DNA of 59,117 bases from Methanomicrobiales archaeon (GTDB taxonomy: Archaea > Halobacteriota > Methanomicrobia > Methanomicrobiales > Methanospirillaceae): the NCBI GenBank assembly GCA_026394765.1, contig JAPKXQ010000073.1, positions 1 to 59,117 of the forward strand, written 5' to 3'. Positions 7,423 through 15,551 of this stretch are shown piece by piece. The position numbers and the translations under genes are program-made. Position 1 is the first letter of the stretch; every line of letters begins with the position of its first letter. The notes beneath the pieces were generated by a model, which was not told the DNA's origin, did no database searches, and worked only from the letters and a program-made list of their open reading frames with translations.

Positions 7423-10047
7423 ATGAACCTTTCCAGGCATCTCAACGCCAAATTCCTCTTCATCCTTATTGTCCTCCTATTCCTCGCGATATTCGCCCTT
7501 TGGATGCGGGTGCAACCGGCATTTAACAACCCTTCAGGTGATATCCTCGACATAGTGGGTAGCGATGACCCGATGTACAACCTCCGCCAGGTTGAGCAGA
7601 TGCTGCACAATTATCCGGGTTACGGCTGGTTTGAGGCGATGACACTATTCCCCACCGGACAGATTATCCATTGGGGTCCGCTTTTTCCCTGGATTATAGC
7701 AACGCTCTGCCTCGTCACAGGCGCGTCCACACGACCTGATATTGTCAGCCTCGCCCTTCTGGTGCCACCTCTCATGGCGGCCTTTATGGTGCCTCTCATC
7801 TTCATCTATGTCCGGCGATTGACCGACTGGAAGACCGGACTTATCGCAGCGGCTTTCATCGCGGTTATTGCAGGTCAATATTTCTTTCGTTCTCTCTATG
7901 GTTACCTGGACCACCACATCGCTGAGGTGCTCTTCTCCACGCTCTTTGCGTTCTGCTATTGTGGAATCGTTCATCATGCCAGGGATATGGCGATTGTATG
8001 GAAGAACTTCTCGACCTGGCGGGTACCTTTTCTTTTATCGATTGGGACCGGTGTTGCATTCATCCTCGGCCTCCTCGTTATGCCCACGATGATACTCTTT
8101 GCATTTATATCGCTCATTTTTACTGTGCTGCAGTTTTGCTGGGACTTTCATAAAAAGCATACCAGTGATTATCTTCTTCTTGTGAATGGTACAGTATTTG
8201 GAATAGTCACTCTCCTCTTCTTCATATTTGGCCCGGTTAAAGACGGTCTTCAACTGGACTTCTACACCCTTGGTCACCCGCTCGCGTACATCCTTGTTAT
8301 TGTTACAACACTCGTTCTGTGGGTCCTCTCCCGTCTCCTTAGGAATAAAAACACGTTTATATTTATCATTGCAATAGTCGCGATCGCACTCCTTGCAACG
8401 CTTTTCTTAATTGCTGCATTCCCTATTGTATATCAACTGATCACCAGCGCCTTAGATCAGTTCTTTTCCCAGAGTGCCCAAGTTCAGACCATCCAGGAGG
8501 CCCGCCCCTGGAGCGCGATGGAGGCCTGGACGACGTTTAGCTACAGCCTAATCCTCATGGCCGGCGGATTCTTCGTGATGCTCTGGCGGGTCTGGCGTGA
8601 CCACCGCCCTGACCACCTCTTCGTCCTCGTCTGGTCCGTGGTCATGCTCTATGCGACCATCCAGCACATCCGCTATGAGTACTTCCTCGCTGTGAACATC
8701 GTCATACTCGCCGCGGTCTGCGTGGGATTTGCGGTGAACTGGGCGATACAGGACTTAGGTGCCTATGTTCGGCAACGTCTTGCAGCACAGCATGCTGTTG
8801 CTGAAGTGGAGAAGAGCGAGGATCTGGCACAGAAAGGGCAGAAGGTGAGAGGAAAGAAGAGGGAACAGAAGGATAGAGCCCAGATAAAGGTCAGGCCTGG
8901 CCAGACCGCATTCTACAGTGCCGGACTCCTCGTCCTTGTCGTGGTGATCTCCCTCCTGTTTGTCGAGACCTCAGTCGGTTTTGAGTATGCCGTCGGAACA
9001 TCAGGAGCAATCAGGATGGTCCCAGACTGGCGCGAGTCCCTTGAATGGCTCGGTGCGAACACACCTGACACCGGGGTCGATTATTACACGATCTACTCCC
9101 AAAAAGACTTCAAGTACCCATCCACCGCATACGGTGTGATGTCCTGGTGGGACTATGGGCACCTTATCACCTACATCGCAAAGCGCATCCCCAATGCAAA
9201 CCCGTTCCAGGCAGGTATTGGAAGTGAATCTGGACCCGGAGCCTCCTCCTTCTTTATCACCCGATCTGAAGAGAATGCAACGAAGATCGCCGACTCCCTG
9301 GGAACAAAGTACATCATGACCGACATCGAGATGGACACCGGTAAGTTCTGGGCGATGACGACTTGGTACAATACCACTGCTGGGCCAACCCCCTATCAGG
9401 TGAACTACCTTGCGCCCCTCCAGGGGGAGAGCAGCAGCCTCTCACCGGTCACCCTCTACACACCCCTCTATTATGAGACGATGGTCTCCCGCCTCCACAA
9501 CTTTGACGGTTCCATGGCAGAGCCTGGGAACGCCTTCTACATCGAGTACCTCGAGCCGGGTGCCATGAGTGGCTACTCGATGCCGGTGATACGGCGTGCT
9601 GAGAGCCTCCCTGGTCCTGATGCAGTCAAGCGGGCAGAAGAGTTCAACAAGAATCCCCAGTCCGGCATGCGCGCTGCGGCGGTGAACTCTGCATTCTTCA
9701 CCCCTATCACCAAGATCCCGGCACTGCAGAACTTCCGCCTCATCTATGAGTCAAGTAGAAATGTCCTTGGGGGCGAAGGCCCGGACATCCGCTATGTGAA
9801 GGTATACGAGTATGTCCCAGGCGCGCGGATCAAGGGGGAGGGGTTGATCGAGGTTCCACTCCTTACCGATGGGGGCCGCCAGTTCGTCTACCGGCAGGAG
9901 AGTGTGAACGGGGAGTTCGTCGTCCCCTATGCAACGTCCGGCTCCTCCTACGGAGTAAAGTCTCTTGGGAAGTACCGCGTGAATGGGACCGGTTTGGAAT
10001 ACGAAGTCCCTGATCAGGCCGTGGTCAGGGGTGACATTATCACCTGA
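7423..10047 (+). CDS. aglB: Dolichyl-phosphooligosaccharide-protein glycotransferase (oligosaccharyltransferase)
   Basis: Catalytic subunit of archaeal N-glycosylation, which moves a lipid-linked glycan to Asn in N-x-S/T on the outer side of the membrane. The 874-aa protein has a signal-anchor helix, an acidic GSDDPMYNLRQVE motif (metal/lipid-glycan binding) at about residue 43, about a dozen membrane segments to about residue 440, a charged KKREQKDR linker, another membrane segment, and the signature MSWWDYGHLI at about residue 570 in the soluble domain. The gene runs into the next one with a TGATG overlap. It could glycosylate the S-layer; the sugars may come from the gmd/fcl locus. Confidence 0.95.
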   Translation: MNLSRHLNAKFLFILIVLLFLAIFALWMRVQPAFNNPSGDILDIVGSDDPMYNLRQVEQMLHNYPGYGWFEAMTLFPTGQIIHWGPLFPWIIATLCLVTGASTRPDIVSLALLVPPLMAAFMVPLIFIYVRRLTDWKTGLIAAAFIAVIAGQYFFRSLYGYLDHHIAEVLFSTLFAFCYCGIVHHARDMAIVWKNFSTWRVPFLLSIGTGVAFILGLLVMPTMILFAFISLIFTVLQFCWDFHKKHTSDYLLLVNGTVFGIVTLLFFIFGPVKDGLQLDFYTLGHPLAYILVIVTTLVLWVLSRLLRNKNTFIFIIAIVAIALLATLFLIAAFPIVYQLITSALDQFFSQSAQVQTIQEARPWSAMEAWTTFSYSLILMAGGFFVMLWRVWRDHRPDHLFVLVWSVVMLYATIQHIRYEYFLAVNIVILAAVCVGFAVNWAIQDLGAYVRQRLAAQHAVAEVEKSEDLAQKGQKVRGKKREQKDRAQIKVRPGQTAFYSAGLLVLVVVISLLFVETSVGFEYAVGTSGAIRMVPDWRESLEWLGANTPDTGVDYYTIYSQKDFKYPSTAYGVMSWWDYGHLITYIAKRIPNANPFQAGIGSESGPGASSFFITRSEENATKIADSLGTKYIMTDIEMDTGKFWAMTTWYNTTAGPTPYQVNYLAPLQGESSSLSPVTLYTPLYYETMVSRLHNFDGSMAEPGNAFYIEYLEPGAMSGYSMPVIRRAESLPGPDAVKRAEEFNKNPQSGMRAAAVNSAFFTPITKIPALQNFRLIYESSRNVLGGEGPDIRYVKVYEYVPGARIKGEGLIEVPLLTDGGRQFVYRQESVNGEFVVPYATSGSSYGVKSLGKYRVNGTGLEYEVPDQAVVRGDIIT

Positions 10048-11021
10048 TGCTACGGACAGTCGCTATCTCGGGGGAGATCTTTAAGAAGCACGAGGTCTGC
10101 TCCCATACTGAGTGCAGCATCCGTCTCCATCGTGCACTCGCGGGGGTCCCCCCCGGGGTGCCGGTAATCCCCCCGGGACCCGCCTCTTATGAGGATCTCG
10201 CACGCGTTCACGACCCTGCCTATATCCGGATGATTCAATCCCTATCATCTGAAGGGCACCGCCGCTTTCTTGATAGTGACACCTACCTCACTGGGGACTC
10301 ATTCGAGGTCGCGCGTCATGCTGCAGGAGGTGCCATTGATGCATGCCGGTGCGCACTATCCGGCGACCATGCATTTGCGATCATACGCCCTCCCGGGCAC
10401 CATGCCTGCCATAACCGCGCGATGGGCTACTGCCTCTTCAACAACGTGGCGGTTGCGGCGGCCTGGGCACTCGACCATGTCGCGCGAGTGGCCATCATCG
10501 ACTGGGACCTCCACCATGGGAACGGCACCCAGGAGGCCTTCTACCAGGACGACCGTGTCCTCTTCTGCTCGGTCCACCAGGCTGGTGCTTTCCCGGGCAC
10601 TGGCTGGCCTGATGAAGTCGGTACGGGAAGAGGACGTGGGTTCTCGGTTAACGCCCCTCTGAAATCTGGATCTACCCTTGCGGACTATCGCTACATCTTC
10701 GAGGAGGTCTTCATTCCGGCACTGGACTCGTATCGGCCCGAGCTGCTCATCATCTCTGCAGGTCAGGACCCACTTCATGATGACCCCGTGTCTGGGATGA
10801 AACTCATCCCCGAAGACTTCCAGGCCCTCACGGCACTCCTTGTGCGCGCACACGAAAAACCCCTTGCCCTTGTCCTCGAGGGGGGATACGGCCCTTCGCT
10901 GGGAGTTGCCGTTCGTGCTATCTTCGATGGATTAACCTGGAGAACAAAGGATCCCTTTGAAGGGATTGTGCGCACTGCAACACGCGAGGTTGCACGGGAG
11001 CTCAAGGGGCTCCTCATGTGA
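10047..11021 (+). CDS. Histone deacetylase superfamily protein (HDAC/AcuC-like)
   Basis: Zinc amidohydrolase of the histone deacetylase/acetylpolyamine family, 324 aa. Catalytic motifs are present: AIIRPPGHHACHNRAMGYC (His pair), AIIDWDLHHGNGTQ (metal Asp and His), FCSVHQ, and LLIISAGQDPLHDDP (second metal Asp region), then LVLEGGYGP. Substrates of archaeal members are unknown and could be acetyl-lysine proteins, polyamines or other N-acetyl compounds. Translation is coupled to aglB through TGATG, which suggests coexpression with N-glycosylation. A role on acetylated glycans is an untested possibility. Confidence 0.85.
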   Translation: MLRTVAISGEIFKKHEVCSHTECSIRLHRALAGVPPGVPVIPPGPASYEDLARVHDPAYIRMIQSLSSEGHRRFLDSDTYLTGDSFEVARHAAGGAIDACRCALSGDHAFAIIRPPGHHACHNRAMGYCLFNNVAVAAAWALDHVARVAIIDWDLHHGNGTQEAFYQDDRVLFCSVHQAGAFPGTGWPDEVGTGRGRGFSVNAPLKSGSTLADYRYIFEEVFIPALDSYRPELLIISAGQDPLHDDPVSGMKLIPEDFQALTALLVRAHEKPLALVLEGGYGPSLGVAVRAIFDGLTWRTKDPFEGIVRTATREVARELKGLLM

Positions 11022-11228
11022 GAACATGGAGTGAGCGCATGACAGGTCAACGGCCATTGATCTGAAGCACCATCACTTCATGCGCGGTACCTCAGTTATT
11101 TCTTGCATGTCCAGTATAGTGTGTGATCACCAATCTTTCCATGTCATCTCATATTGAGGGGAACTTGAGGGCATTCCTAATATTATGGGATGTACCTTGA
11201 TATCTGAACATTAACGAGGGGCGCTTAG

Positions 11229-11528
11229 TCACCCCCTTCGGAACATTACCACTCCCGATTCCTGTGCTCTCCTCGCGAGGGTCGTATCCATCTCCTCCTG
11301 TGTGTAGGGAAAGACATCCACCGCTAATCCCACCTCCTCGAAATAGGGGGAGTACTCCTCAATTCGACGTATGAATCGGACATGGCTCTCTGCAAGTTCC
11401 ACGATCATTACGTCCACATCACTCCCAGGGACATCGAGGTCTTCTGCAAAAGACCCAAAGAGGATGACCTCGAGAACCTCTTCCCGGGTGACAAGGTGCA
11501 GAACCGCGGTCTTGAGGTTCTCCCTCAC
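11229..11528 (-). CDS. MNT-type nucleotidyltransferase, partner of a decayed HEPN gene
   Basis: A 99-aa minimal nucleotidyltransferase with LFGSFAEDLDVPGSDVDVMI, which keeps G-S and S-D-x-D but has EDLDVP where RG usually follows GSFA, and VDVFPYTQEEMD further on. The frame is open, with GTG start. A MITE is inserted immediately upstream: its target duplication abuts the GTG. Removing the MITE and one duplication restores AGGGATCTA-GTG, so the insertion separated the ribosome-binding site from the start codon. With its HEPN partner frameshifted, this gene may be poorly expressed and on its way to loss. Confidence 0.7.
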   Translation of the reverse strand: MRENLKTAVLHLVTREEVLEVILFGSFAEDLDVPGSDVDVMIVELAESHVRFIRRIEEYSPYFEEVGLAVDVFPYTQEEMDTTLARRAQESGVVMFRRG

Positions 11529-11667
11529 TAGAGGGGCTGTTTCACAAACCCCAAATTAACAAAAAGGGGCGATTTACATCGACATCAAATTAATTAAATA
11601 ATTAATCTTTACTGATTTATTTATGTGATAATGTTAACAAAAAAATATTTGTGAAACAGCCCCTAGA
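11529..11667. mobile_element. 131-bp MITE with perfect 16-bp inverted ends and TAGA duplication
   Basis: The element spans 11533-11663. The left end GGGGCTGTTTCACAAA and the right end TTTGTGAAACAGCCCC are exact inverted repeats. The flanking TAGA at 11529-11532 and 11664-11667 is a 4-bp target-site duplication. The interior is very AT-rich (AATTAATTAAATAATTAATC) and too short to code. It must be mobilised by a transposase encoded elsewhere; ends and duplication length are compatible with IS5-like elements, but the parent is not in the window. The intact ends and duplication imply a recent insertion. Confidence 0.92.
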
Positions 11668-11673
11668 TCCCTG

Positions 11674-12063
11674 TCAATCCAGGAAACTGTTACAGAACCG
11701 TAGGATCGCCTTTGCACTGCTGATAGCACCATCTGCGTCCTCGCTATCGAAGTGGTCACCAGGGAGTCCCTTCAGCAAAGCCATTTGGATAGCGCGCTGG
11801 GATGTAATACCTGTCAAGAGACCGCGCTTGTTTCATGAGGTCTAGGGGAACTGGCTGGTATTCCTGATAGGCCCTGAGGAGATCGGTGATGGCATGACCC
11901 CATGCAATAACCCCTCTCGCGTGCAGCACTGCTTTGAGACCCTTCTCGGCGGCCTGTTGGGCGATGAAGCACGCCCATTCCGGATACCCCTGGTCCCTCG
12001 CCACTGTCGCCATCTTGAGATCACGCAGGCCTGACGGATCCAATCCTTACTCCGTTCAGCCAT
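11674..12063 (-). pseudogene. HEPN gene inactivated by two compensating frameshifts
   Basis: The protein is readable only by changing frame twice. MAERSKDWIRQA is read in frame 1, RDLKMATVARDQG through YPNGFAEG in frame 2 (this contains YPEWACFIAQQAAEKGLKAV, parallel to the intact HEPN at 7 kb), and LPGDHFDSEDADGAISSAK through FCNSFLD-stop again in frame 1. The first lesion, near 12029, behaves as a 1-nt loss; the second, near 11771, as a 1-nt gain. Total length stays a multiple of three (390 nt), but frame 1 between the lesions contains a stop. The MNT partner follows, separated by the MITE. Confidence 0.82.
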
Positions 12064-12195
12064 TGAACACCAGTAATATCAGCATATTGTTCATCCTTCG
12101 CTATATCCTCCTGCTCTCGTAAGTGATCCCATTGCATGCATAATCTCGTTGCCACCACCCTCCCCTTCATCTCTTCCTGATCAAAAGATCATCTC

Positions 12196-12483
12196 ATGGA
12201 CACTATCTCCCCAGGCACCCGCGTCCGCTATCCCAGAACTGGCACAACCGGCACGGTCACGAGGATTGCAGAGGAGGGTGGGGCAACATTTGCCGAGGTC
12301 GACACCACCGGTCTCCTCTATCGTATCGATCAGCTCATCCCGGTGGAGGGACATGCCCCCACCAGGAAAGGTAGTCGCGAAGACACCCTCGTGCGCGTCG
12401 CACAGGAGCGGGAGTTCTCCAGTAGCACCGGCTTCCAGGAGTCACTACTCCATACTGACCATAGTTGCGAGGGCGGTGGTTAG
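12196..12483 (+). CDS. DUF2098 family protein
   Basis: A 95-aa protein recognised as the small methanogen family DUF2098: SPGTRVRYPRTGTTGTVTRI at the N-terminus, then FAEVDTTGLLYRIDQLIPVE. The first ~50 residues look like an SH3-like beta barrel; the Ser/His/Gly-rich tail (HTDHSCEGGG) is atypical and possibly metal-binding. The function of the family is unknown. The gene is convergent with nikR and the two stop codons overlap, so they share a 3' boundary with no room for separate terminators. Confidence 0.75.
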   Translation: MDTISPGTRVRYPRTGTTGTVTRIAEEGGATFAEVDTTGLLYRIDQLIPVEGHAPTRKGSREDTLVRVAQEREFSSSTGFQESLLHTDHSCEGGG

Positions 12484-12902
12484 TCAGTGAGCGGCATCGT
12501 GGTGAGTTTCACCGACTCTACCCCTTTTTGAGCCATCAACCGCTCAGTAAGGGTCTTGATCTCTGATCCTTCACCCCTTACCAGGATCACCTCAAGGCAG
12601 CGCGTATGGGTGACATGTGAATGGAGTGAAGCCTGGATAAGGGCCATGAACTCGTGCTGGATATCAGTGAGGACTGGGAGGAGACCCCGCTGCTCATGGT
12701 CATAGATGATCGTTATCACACCCTGTCGTTCACCCTTCACGTCCGCCATCCACTTGTAGTGGGTAATGTAGCTCCGGATCGAGTCTCTGATCCCCTCTGA
12801 TCGCGAGGAATACCCACGCGCGGAGATGATCTCGTCGAAGTGGTCAAGGAGGTGTGTTGGGAGTGATATCCCGATCCGTGAGAGCTCAGTGTCAAAGGTC
12901 AT
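12480..12902 (-). CDS. nikR: Nickel-responsive transcriptional regulator NikR
   Basis: Ribbon-helix-helix repressor with an ACT-like nickel-binding domain, 141 aa from the chosen ATG; the ORF track adds 47 unrelated residues. The DNA-binding part is RIGISLPTHLLDHFDEII plus GYSSRSEGIRDSIRSYI. Nickel ligands follow the classical spacing exactly: His in IQHEF, then +11 His, +13 His and +19 Cys in HSHVTHTRC (E. coli H76, H87, H89, C95). Methanogens need Ni for hydrogenase, F430 and CODH, so NikR likely controls Ni uptake or hydrogenase choice. No nickel transporter is adjacent. A GTGATCAC palindrome sits just before the start and may be an autoregulatory site. Confidence 0.95.
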   Translation of the reverse strand: MTFDTELSRIGISLPTHLLDHFDEIISARGYSSRSEGIRDSIRSYITHYKWMADVKGERQGVITIIYDHEQRGLLPVLTDIQHEFMALIQASLHSHVTHTRCLEVILVRGEGSEIKTLTERLMAQKGVESVKLTTMPLTD

Positions 12903-13115
12903 GTGATCACGTCTACTCAGTGATCCATCCTTCCAATGGCGTTTTAAGGTATCGTGGTGTGAAAAGATCAGAAACATCATGAGCAGCAGTAGCACAACCC
13001 GTGTCTCTCCTGCAGTGTAGTGCAGCCACAATGCGCGCCACAATAGGATAAGCCGATGGTAAATCTACCACTCTCCTGGAGGACTGACCGATCTGCACAC
13101 GTATAAGTAGAATCA

Positions 13116-13124
13116 TTATAAATA
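13116..13124 (+). promoter_or_regulatory. TATA box of the aIF2-gamma superoperon
   Basis: TTATAAATA is centred about 27 bp before the GTG of eif2g, so transcription may start at or a few bases ahead of the start codon. An AGGGAGG stretch lies between box and start but would be outside a leaderless transcript. Confidence 0.6.
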
Positions 13125-13146
13125 CCGTAGGGAGGTTTGATTCTGC

Positions 13147-14382
13147 GTGCGGGACATCACCATCCCAAGTGTTAATATCGGCGTCGTGGGCCATGTCGAC
13201 CATGGGAAGACAACCCTGGTCTATGGTTTAACAGGGGCGTGGACCGACCGGCATAGTGAGGAGATAAAACGGGGGATCTCCATCCGTCTCGGTTACGCCG
13301 ACGCCACGTTCTATCGATGTGGGGCCTGCATCGGGTCGGATTCCCTTTCCACAGCGGCGGTCTGTCCGCTCTGCGAGGGAAAGACGAATCCGTTTCGTTC
13401 TGTCTCTTTTGTTGATGCACCGGGCCACGAGACCCTGATGGCAACGATGCTATCAGGCTCGGCACTTATGGATGGGGCGATGCTCGTCATCGCGGCCAAT
13501 GAGCCATGCCCCCAGCCCCAGACCAAGGAGCACCTCATGGCCCTCGGGCTTGTGGGGATCTCCAGGATAGTAATTGTTCAGAACAAGATCGATGTCGTAA
13601 CGCAGAAGGAAGCCGCGGCACACTATGAGCAGATTAAGACGTTTATCAAGGGCACTATCGCTGAAGACGCCCCCATAATCCCCGTATCTGCACAGAAAGG
13701 GATCAATATAGGCGCTCTGATAGAAGCCCTCGACCAGATGATCCCGATCCCTGAGCGCGCACCGGATGCCCCCCCACTCATGCTGATAGCGCGGTCCTTT
13801 GACATCAATAAGCCCGGGTCGAACTGGAAGGATATCAAGGGTGGTGTCGTCGGTGGATCGCTCATCAGGGGTGTCCTCAAGGATGGAGACGAGATCGAGA
13901 TCCGCCCAGGGCGACAGACCCAGGCAGAGAACCGGCTCCGTTGGGTGCCGATCACAACCAAGGTCACCTCGATCACGACCGGGTCGAAAAAGGTCGTCGA
14001 TGCAGGTCCCGGGGGACTCATCGGACTGGGGACCAAGCTGGACCCCTCACTCACCAAGAGTGATGCACTTGCCGGACAGGTATTGGGGCATGTCGGCGCG
14101 CTGCCTCAAGTTTGGGAGCGGCTCAAGTTCCAGGTCACTCTCATGGAGCGTGTAGTGGGCTCTGCGAATGAACTGGTGATTGAGCCCCTGAAGCACCATG
14201 AGCCTCTGATGCTTGCGGTCGGCACCGCGGTGACGGTAGGGGTTGTGGCGGGCAGCAAGAAAGACCTCGTTGAAGTGACCCTGAAGCGTCCGGTCTGTGC
14301 TGAACCTGGCGCGCGTATCGCTATCAGCCGTCAGGTAGGCGCTCGGTGGAGGTTGATCGGGATGGGGGTCTTATCCGAGTGA
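13147..14382 (+). CDS. eif2g: Translation initiation factor aIF2 subunit gamma
   Basis: GTPase subunit of the heterotrimer that brings Met-tRNAi to the small subunit. The 411-aa protein shows G1 GVVGHVDHGKTTLVYGLTG at about residue 11, switch 1 HSEEIKRGISIRLGY, the zinc knuckle CGAC...CPLC, G3 DAPGHE, G4 NKID, G5 SAQKG, and domains II/III with KGGVVGGSLIRGVL. The start is GTG. It is the first gene of an informational superoperon; its stop overlaps the next gene's start by 4 nt. The beta subunit is encoded at 50.9 kb. Confidence 0.97.
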   Translation: MRDITIPSVNIGVVGHVDHGKTTLVYGLTGAWTDRHSEEIKRGISIRLGYADATFYRCGACIGSDSLSTAAVCPLCEGKTNPFRSVSFVDAPGHETLMATMLSGSALMDGAMLVIAANEPCPQPQTKEHLMALGLVGISRIVIVQNKIDVVTQKEAAAHYEQIKTFIKGTIAEDAPIIPVSAQKGINIGALIEALDQMIPIPERAPDAPPLMLIARSFDINKPGSNWKDIKGGVVGGSLIRGVLKDGDEIEIRPGRQTQAENRLRWVPITTKVTSITTGSKKVVDAGPGGLIGLGTKLDPSLTKSDALAGQVLGHVGALPQVWERLKFQVTLMERVVGSANELVIEPLKHHEPLMLAVGTAVTVGVVAGSKKDLVEVTLKRPVCAEPGARIAISRQVGARWRLIGMGVLSE

Positions 14383-14759
14383 AGGTCCTCCTCGATGCCA
14401 ATGCCCTGATGATCCCCGGGCGCTACCGCATCTCGCTCTTTGATGAGATCACCGATCTCGTCGGGAGTTGTGAGCCGATCGTGCTCATGAGTGTTGTAAA
14501 AGAGCTCGAAGGGATCGCGCGGGGCTGTGGGTCATCAGGGCGCGCAGCGCGTCTTGGTCTAACCCTCGCGCAGCGGTGCAGTATCGTTGAAGATGGAGGT
14601 CTGCAGGAGCGGGTGGATGATGCGATCGTCTTTTTTGCGCAGGAGCACCGTACCGTGGTGGTGACTGATGATCGGGCACTTAGGAGGGCGCTCATGAATA
14701 ACAGGGTCCCGGTCATATCGGTCCGCGCGCGTAAAAAGCTCGCGTTACTGCAGTCGTGA
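14379..14759 (+). CDS. PIN domain RNase-like protein
   Basis: A 126-aa single PIN domain. The start is placed at the GTG that overlaps the aIF2-gamma stop (GTGA), giving VKVLLDANALMIPG; the longer ORF start would lie inside the upstream gene. Acidic residues expected of the Mg-dependent nuclease site are visible: D in LLDANALM, E in VKELEGIA, D in RVDDAIVFFA and D in VVVTDDRALRRAL. In Euryarchaeota this gene is conserved next to aIF2-gamma and Rpo7 and is annotated as Fcf1/VapC9-like. The conserved place suggests rRNA or tRNA processing rather than a plasmid-type toxin. No antitoxin gene is adjacent. Confidence 0.85.
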   Translation: MKVLLDANALMIPGRYRISLFDEITDLVGSCEPIVLMSVVKELEGIARGCGSSGRAARLGLTLAQRCSIVEDGGLQERVDDAIVFFAQEHRTVVVTDDRALRRALMNNRVPVISVRARKKLALLQS

Positions 14760-14760
14760 G

Positions 14761-15360
14761 GTGTTGCGGGTGTACTACCGGATGAAACTGATGGACAAGG
14801 TGCGGGTTCCCCCGCACCGGCTCGGGGAGGAACTGAAGAGTGTCATTCTCGACGTCCTCCAAGAGCAGCTCGAGGGGAGCATTGACAAAGAGATCGGGGC
14901 CTTCATCGCGGTCACGGGAGTCCTGGAAGTTGGTGAAGGGGAGCTAATCCCTGGCGATGGGGCTGTGTACTACGACGTCGTATTCGAAGCCGTTGTCATC
15001 CGCCTCGTGCTTCAGGAAGTGATCGAGGGAATCGTGGTCGAGACGACGAGTTTCGGGGCATTTGTCAGCCTTGGGCCTGTCGACGCGATGCTCCACGTAA
15101 GCCAGATCTCGGACGAGTACATCAGCTATGACGAGAAGAACTCACGCCTCATCTGCCAGGAGTCCAAGCGTTTCATCGCTGTCGGTGAAGGGCTCCGCTC
15201 ACGCGTGGTGACCCTCAGTCTGAATGAGCGCGAACCCCGGGAGAGCAAGATCGGACTGACCATGCGCCAGTCCGGCCTCGGTACTCAGAAGTGGCTAGAA
15301 GAGGAGATGGTGAAAGAGAAGGAGCGGGAGACCCGGGGTGGAGAGCGTGCCGGCCGGTAG
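14761..15360 (+). CDS. rpoE: DNA-directed RNA polymerase subunit Rpo7 (E')
   Basis: Stalk subunit of archaeal RNA polymerase that binds nascent RNA with Rpo4. The N-terminal tip domain (MKLMDKVRVPPHRLGEEL) is followed by an S1/OB domain from about residue 82 (IEGIVVETTSFGAFVSLGPVDAMLHVSQI). The track start is GTG; family members begin near VYYRMKLMD, so the GTG three codons later is equally likely. The C-terminus is a long charged tail (KEKERETRGGERAGR). Translation follows the PIN gene by one base and overlaps spt4. Confidence 0.95.
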   Translation: MLRVYYRMKLMDKVRVPPHRLGEELKSVILDVLQEQLEGSIDKEIGAFIAVTGVLEVGEGELIPGDGAVYYDVVFEAVVIRLVLQEVIEGIVVETTSFGAFVSLGPVDAMLHVSQISDEYISYDEKNSRLICQESKRFIAVGEGLRSRVVTLSLNEREPRESKIGLTMRQSGLGTQKWLEEEMVKEKERETRGGERAGR

Positions 15361-15550
15361 AAAGAAGCAACCAAATGTCTGCCGCGAGTGTCACAGGGTC
15401 GTTGAGGGGGAGGCATGTGCCCTTTGTGGCACATCCAACCTCTCTACTGACTGGACCGGGTACCTAGTCATCATCGACCCTGAACATTCCGAGATCGCGC
15501 AGAAGATGAACATCAAGCTCGCGGGTCGTTACGCCCTTAAGGTCAGGTGA
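15338..15550 (+). CDS. spt4: Transcription elongation factor Spt4 / RNA polymerase subunit E''
   Basis: A small zinc protein of 70 aa that partners Spt5 on elongating RNA polymerase. It shows the family zinc site VCRECHRVVEG...CALCGTSNLS and the conserved TDWTGYLVIIDPEHSEIA. Two GTG starts are possible (15338, 15347); both lie inside rpoE, so the genes overlap by about 20 nt and are probably coupled. Confidence 0.94.
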   Translation: MESVPAGRKKQPNVCRECHRVVEGEACALCGTSNLSTDWTGYLVIIDPEHSEIAQKMNIKLAGRYALKVR

Positions 15551-15551
15551 G

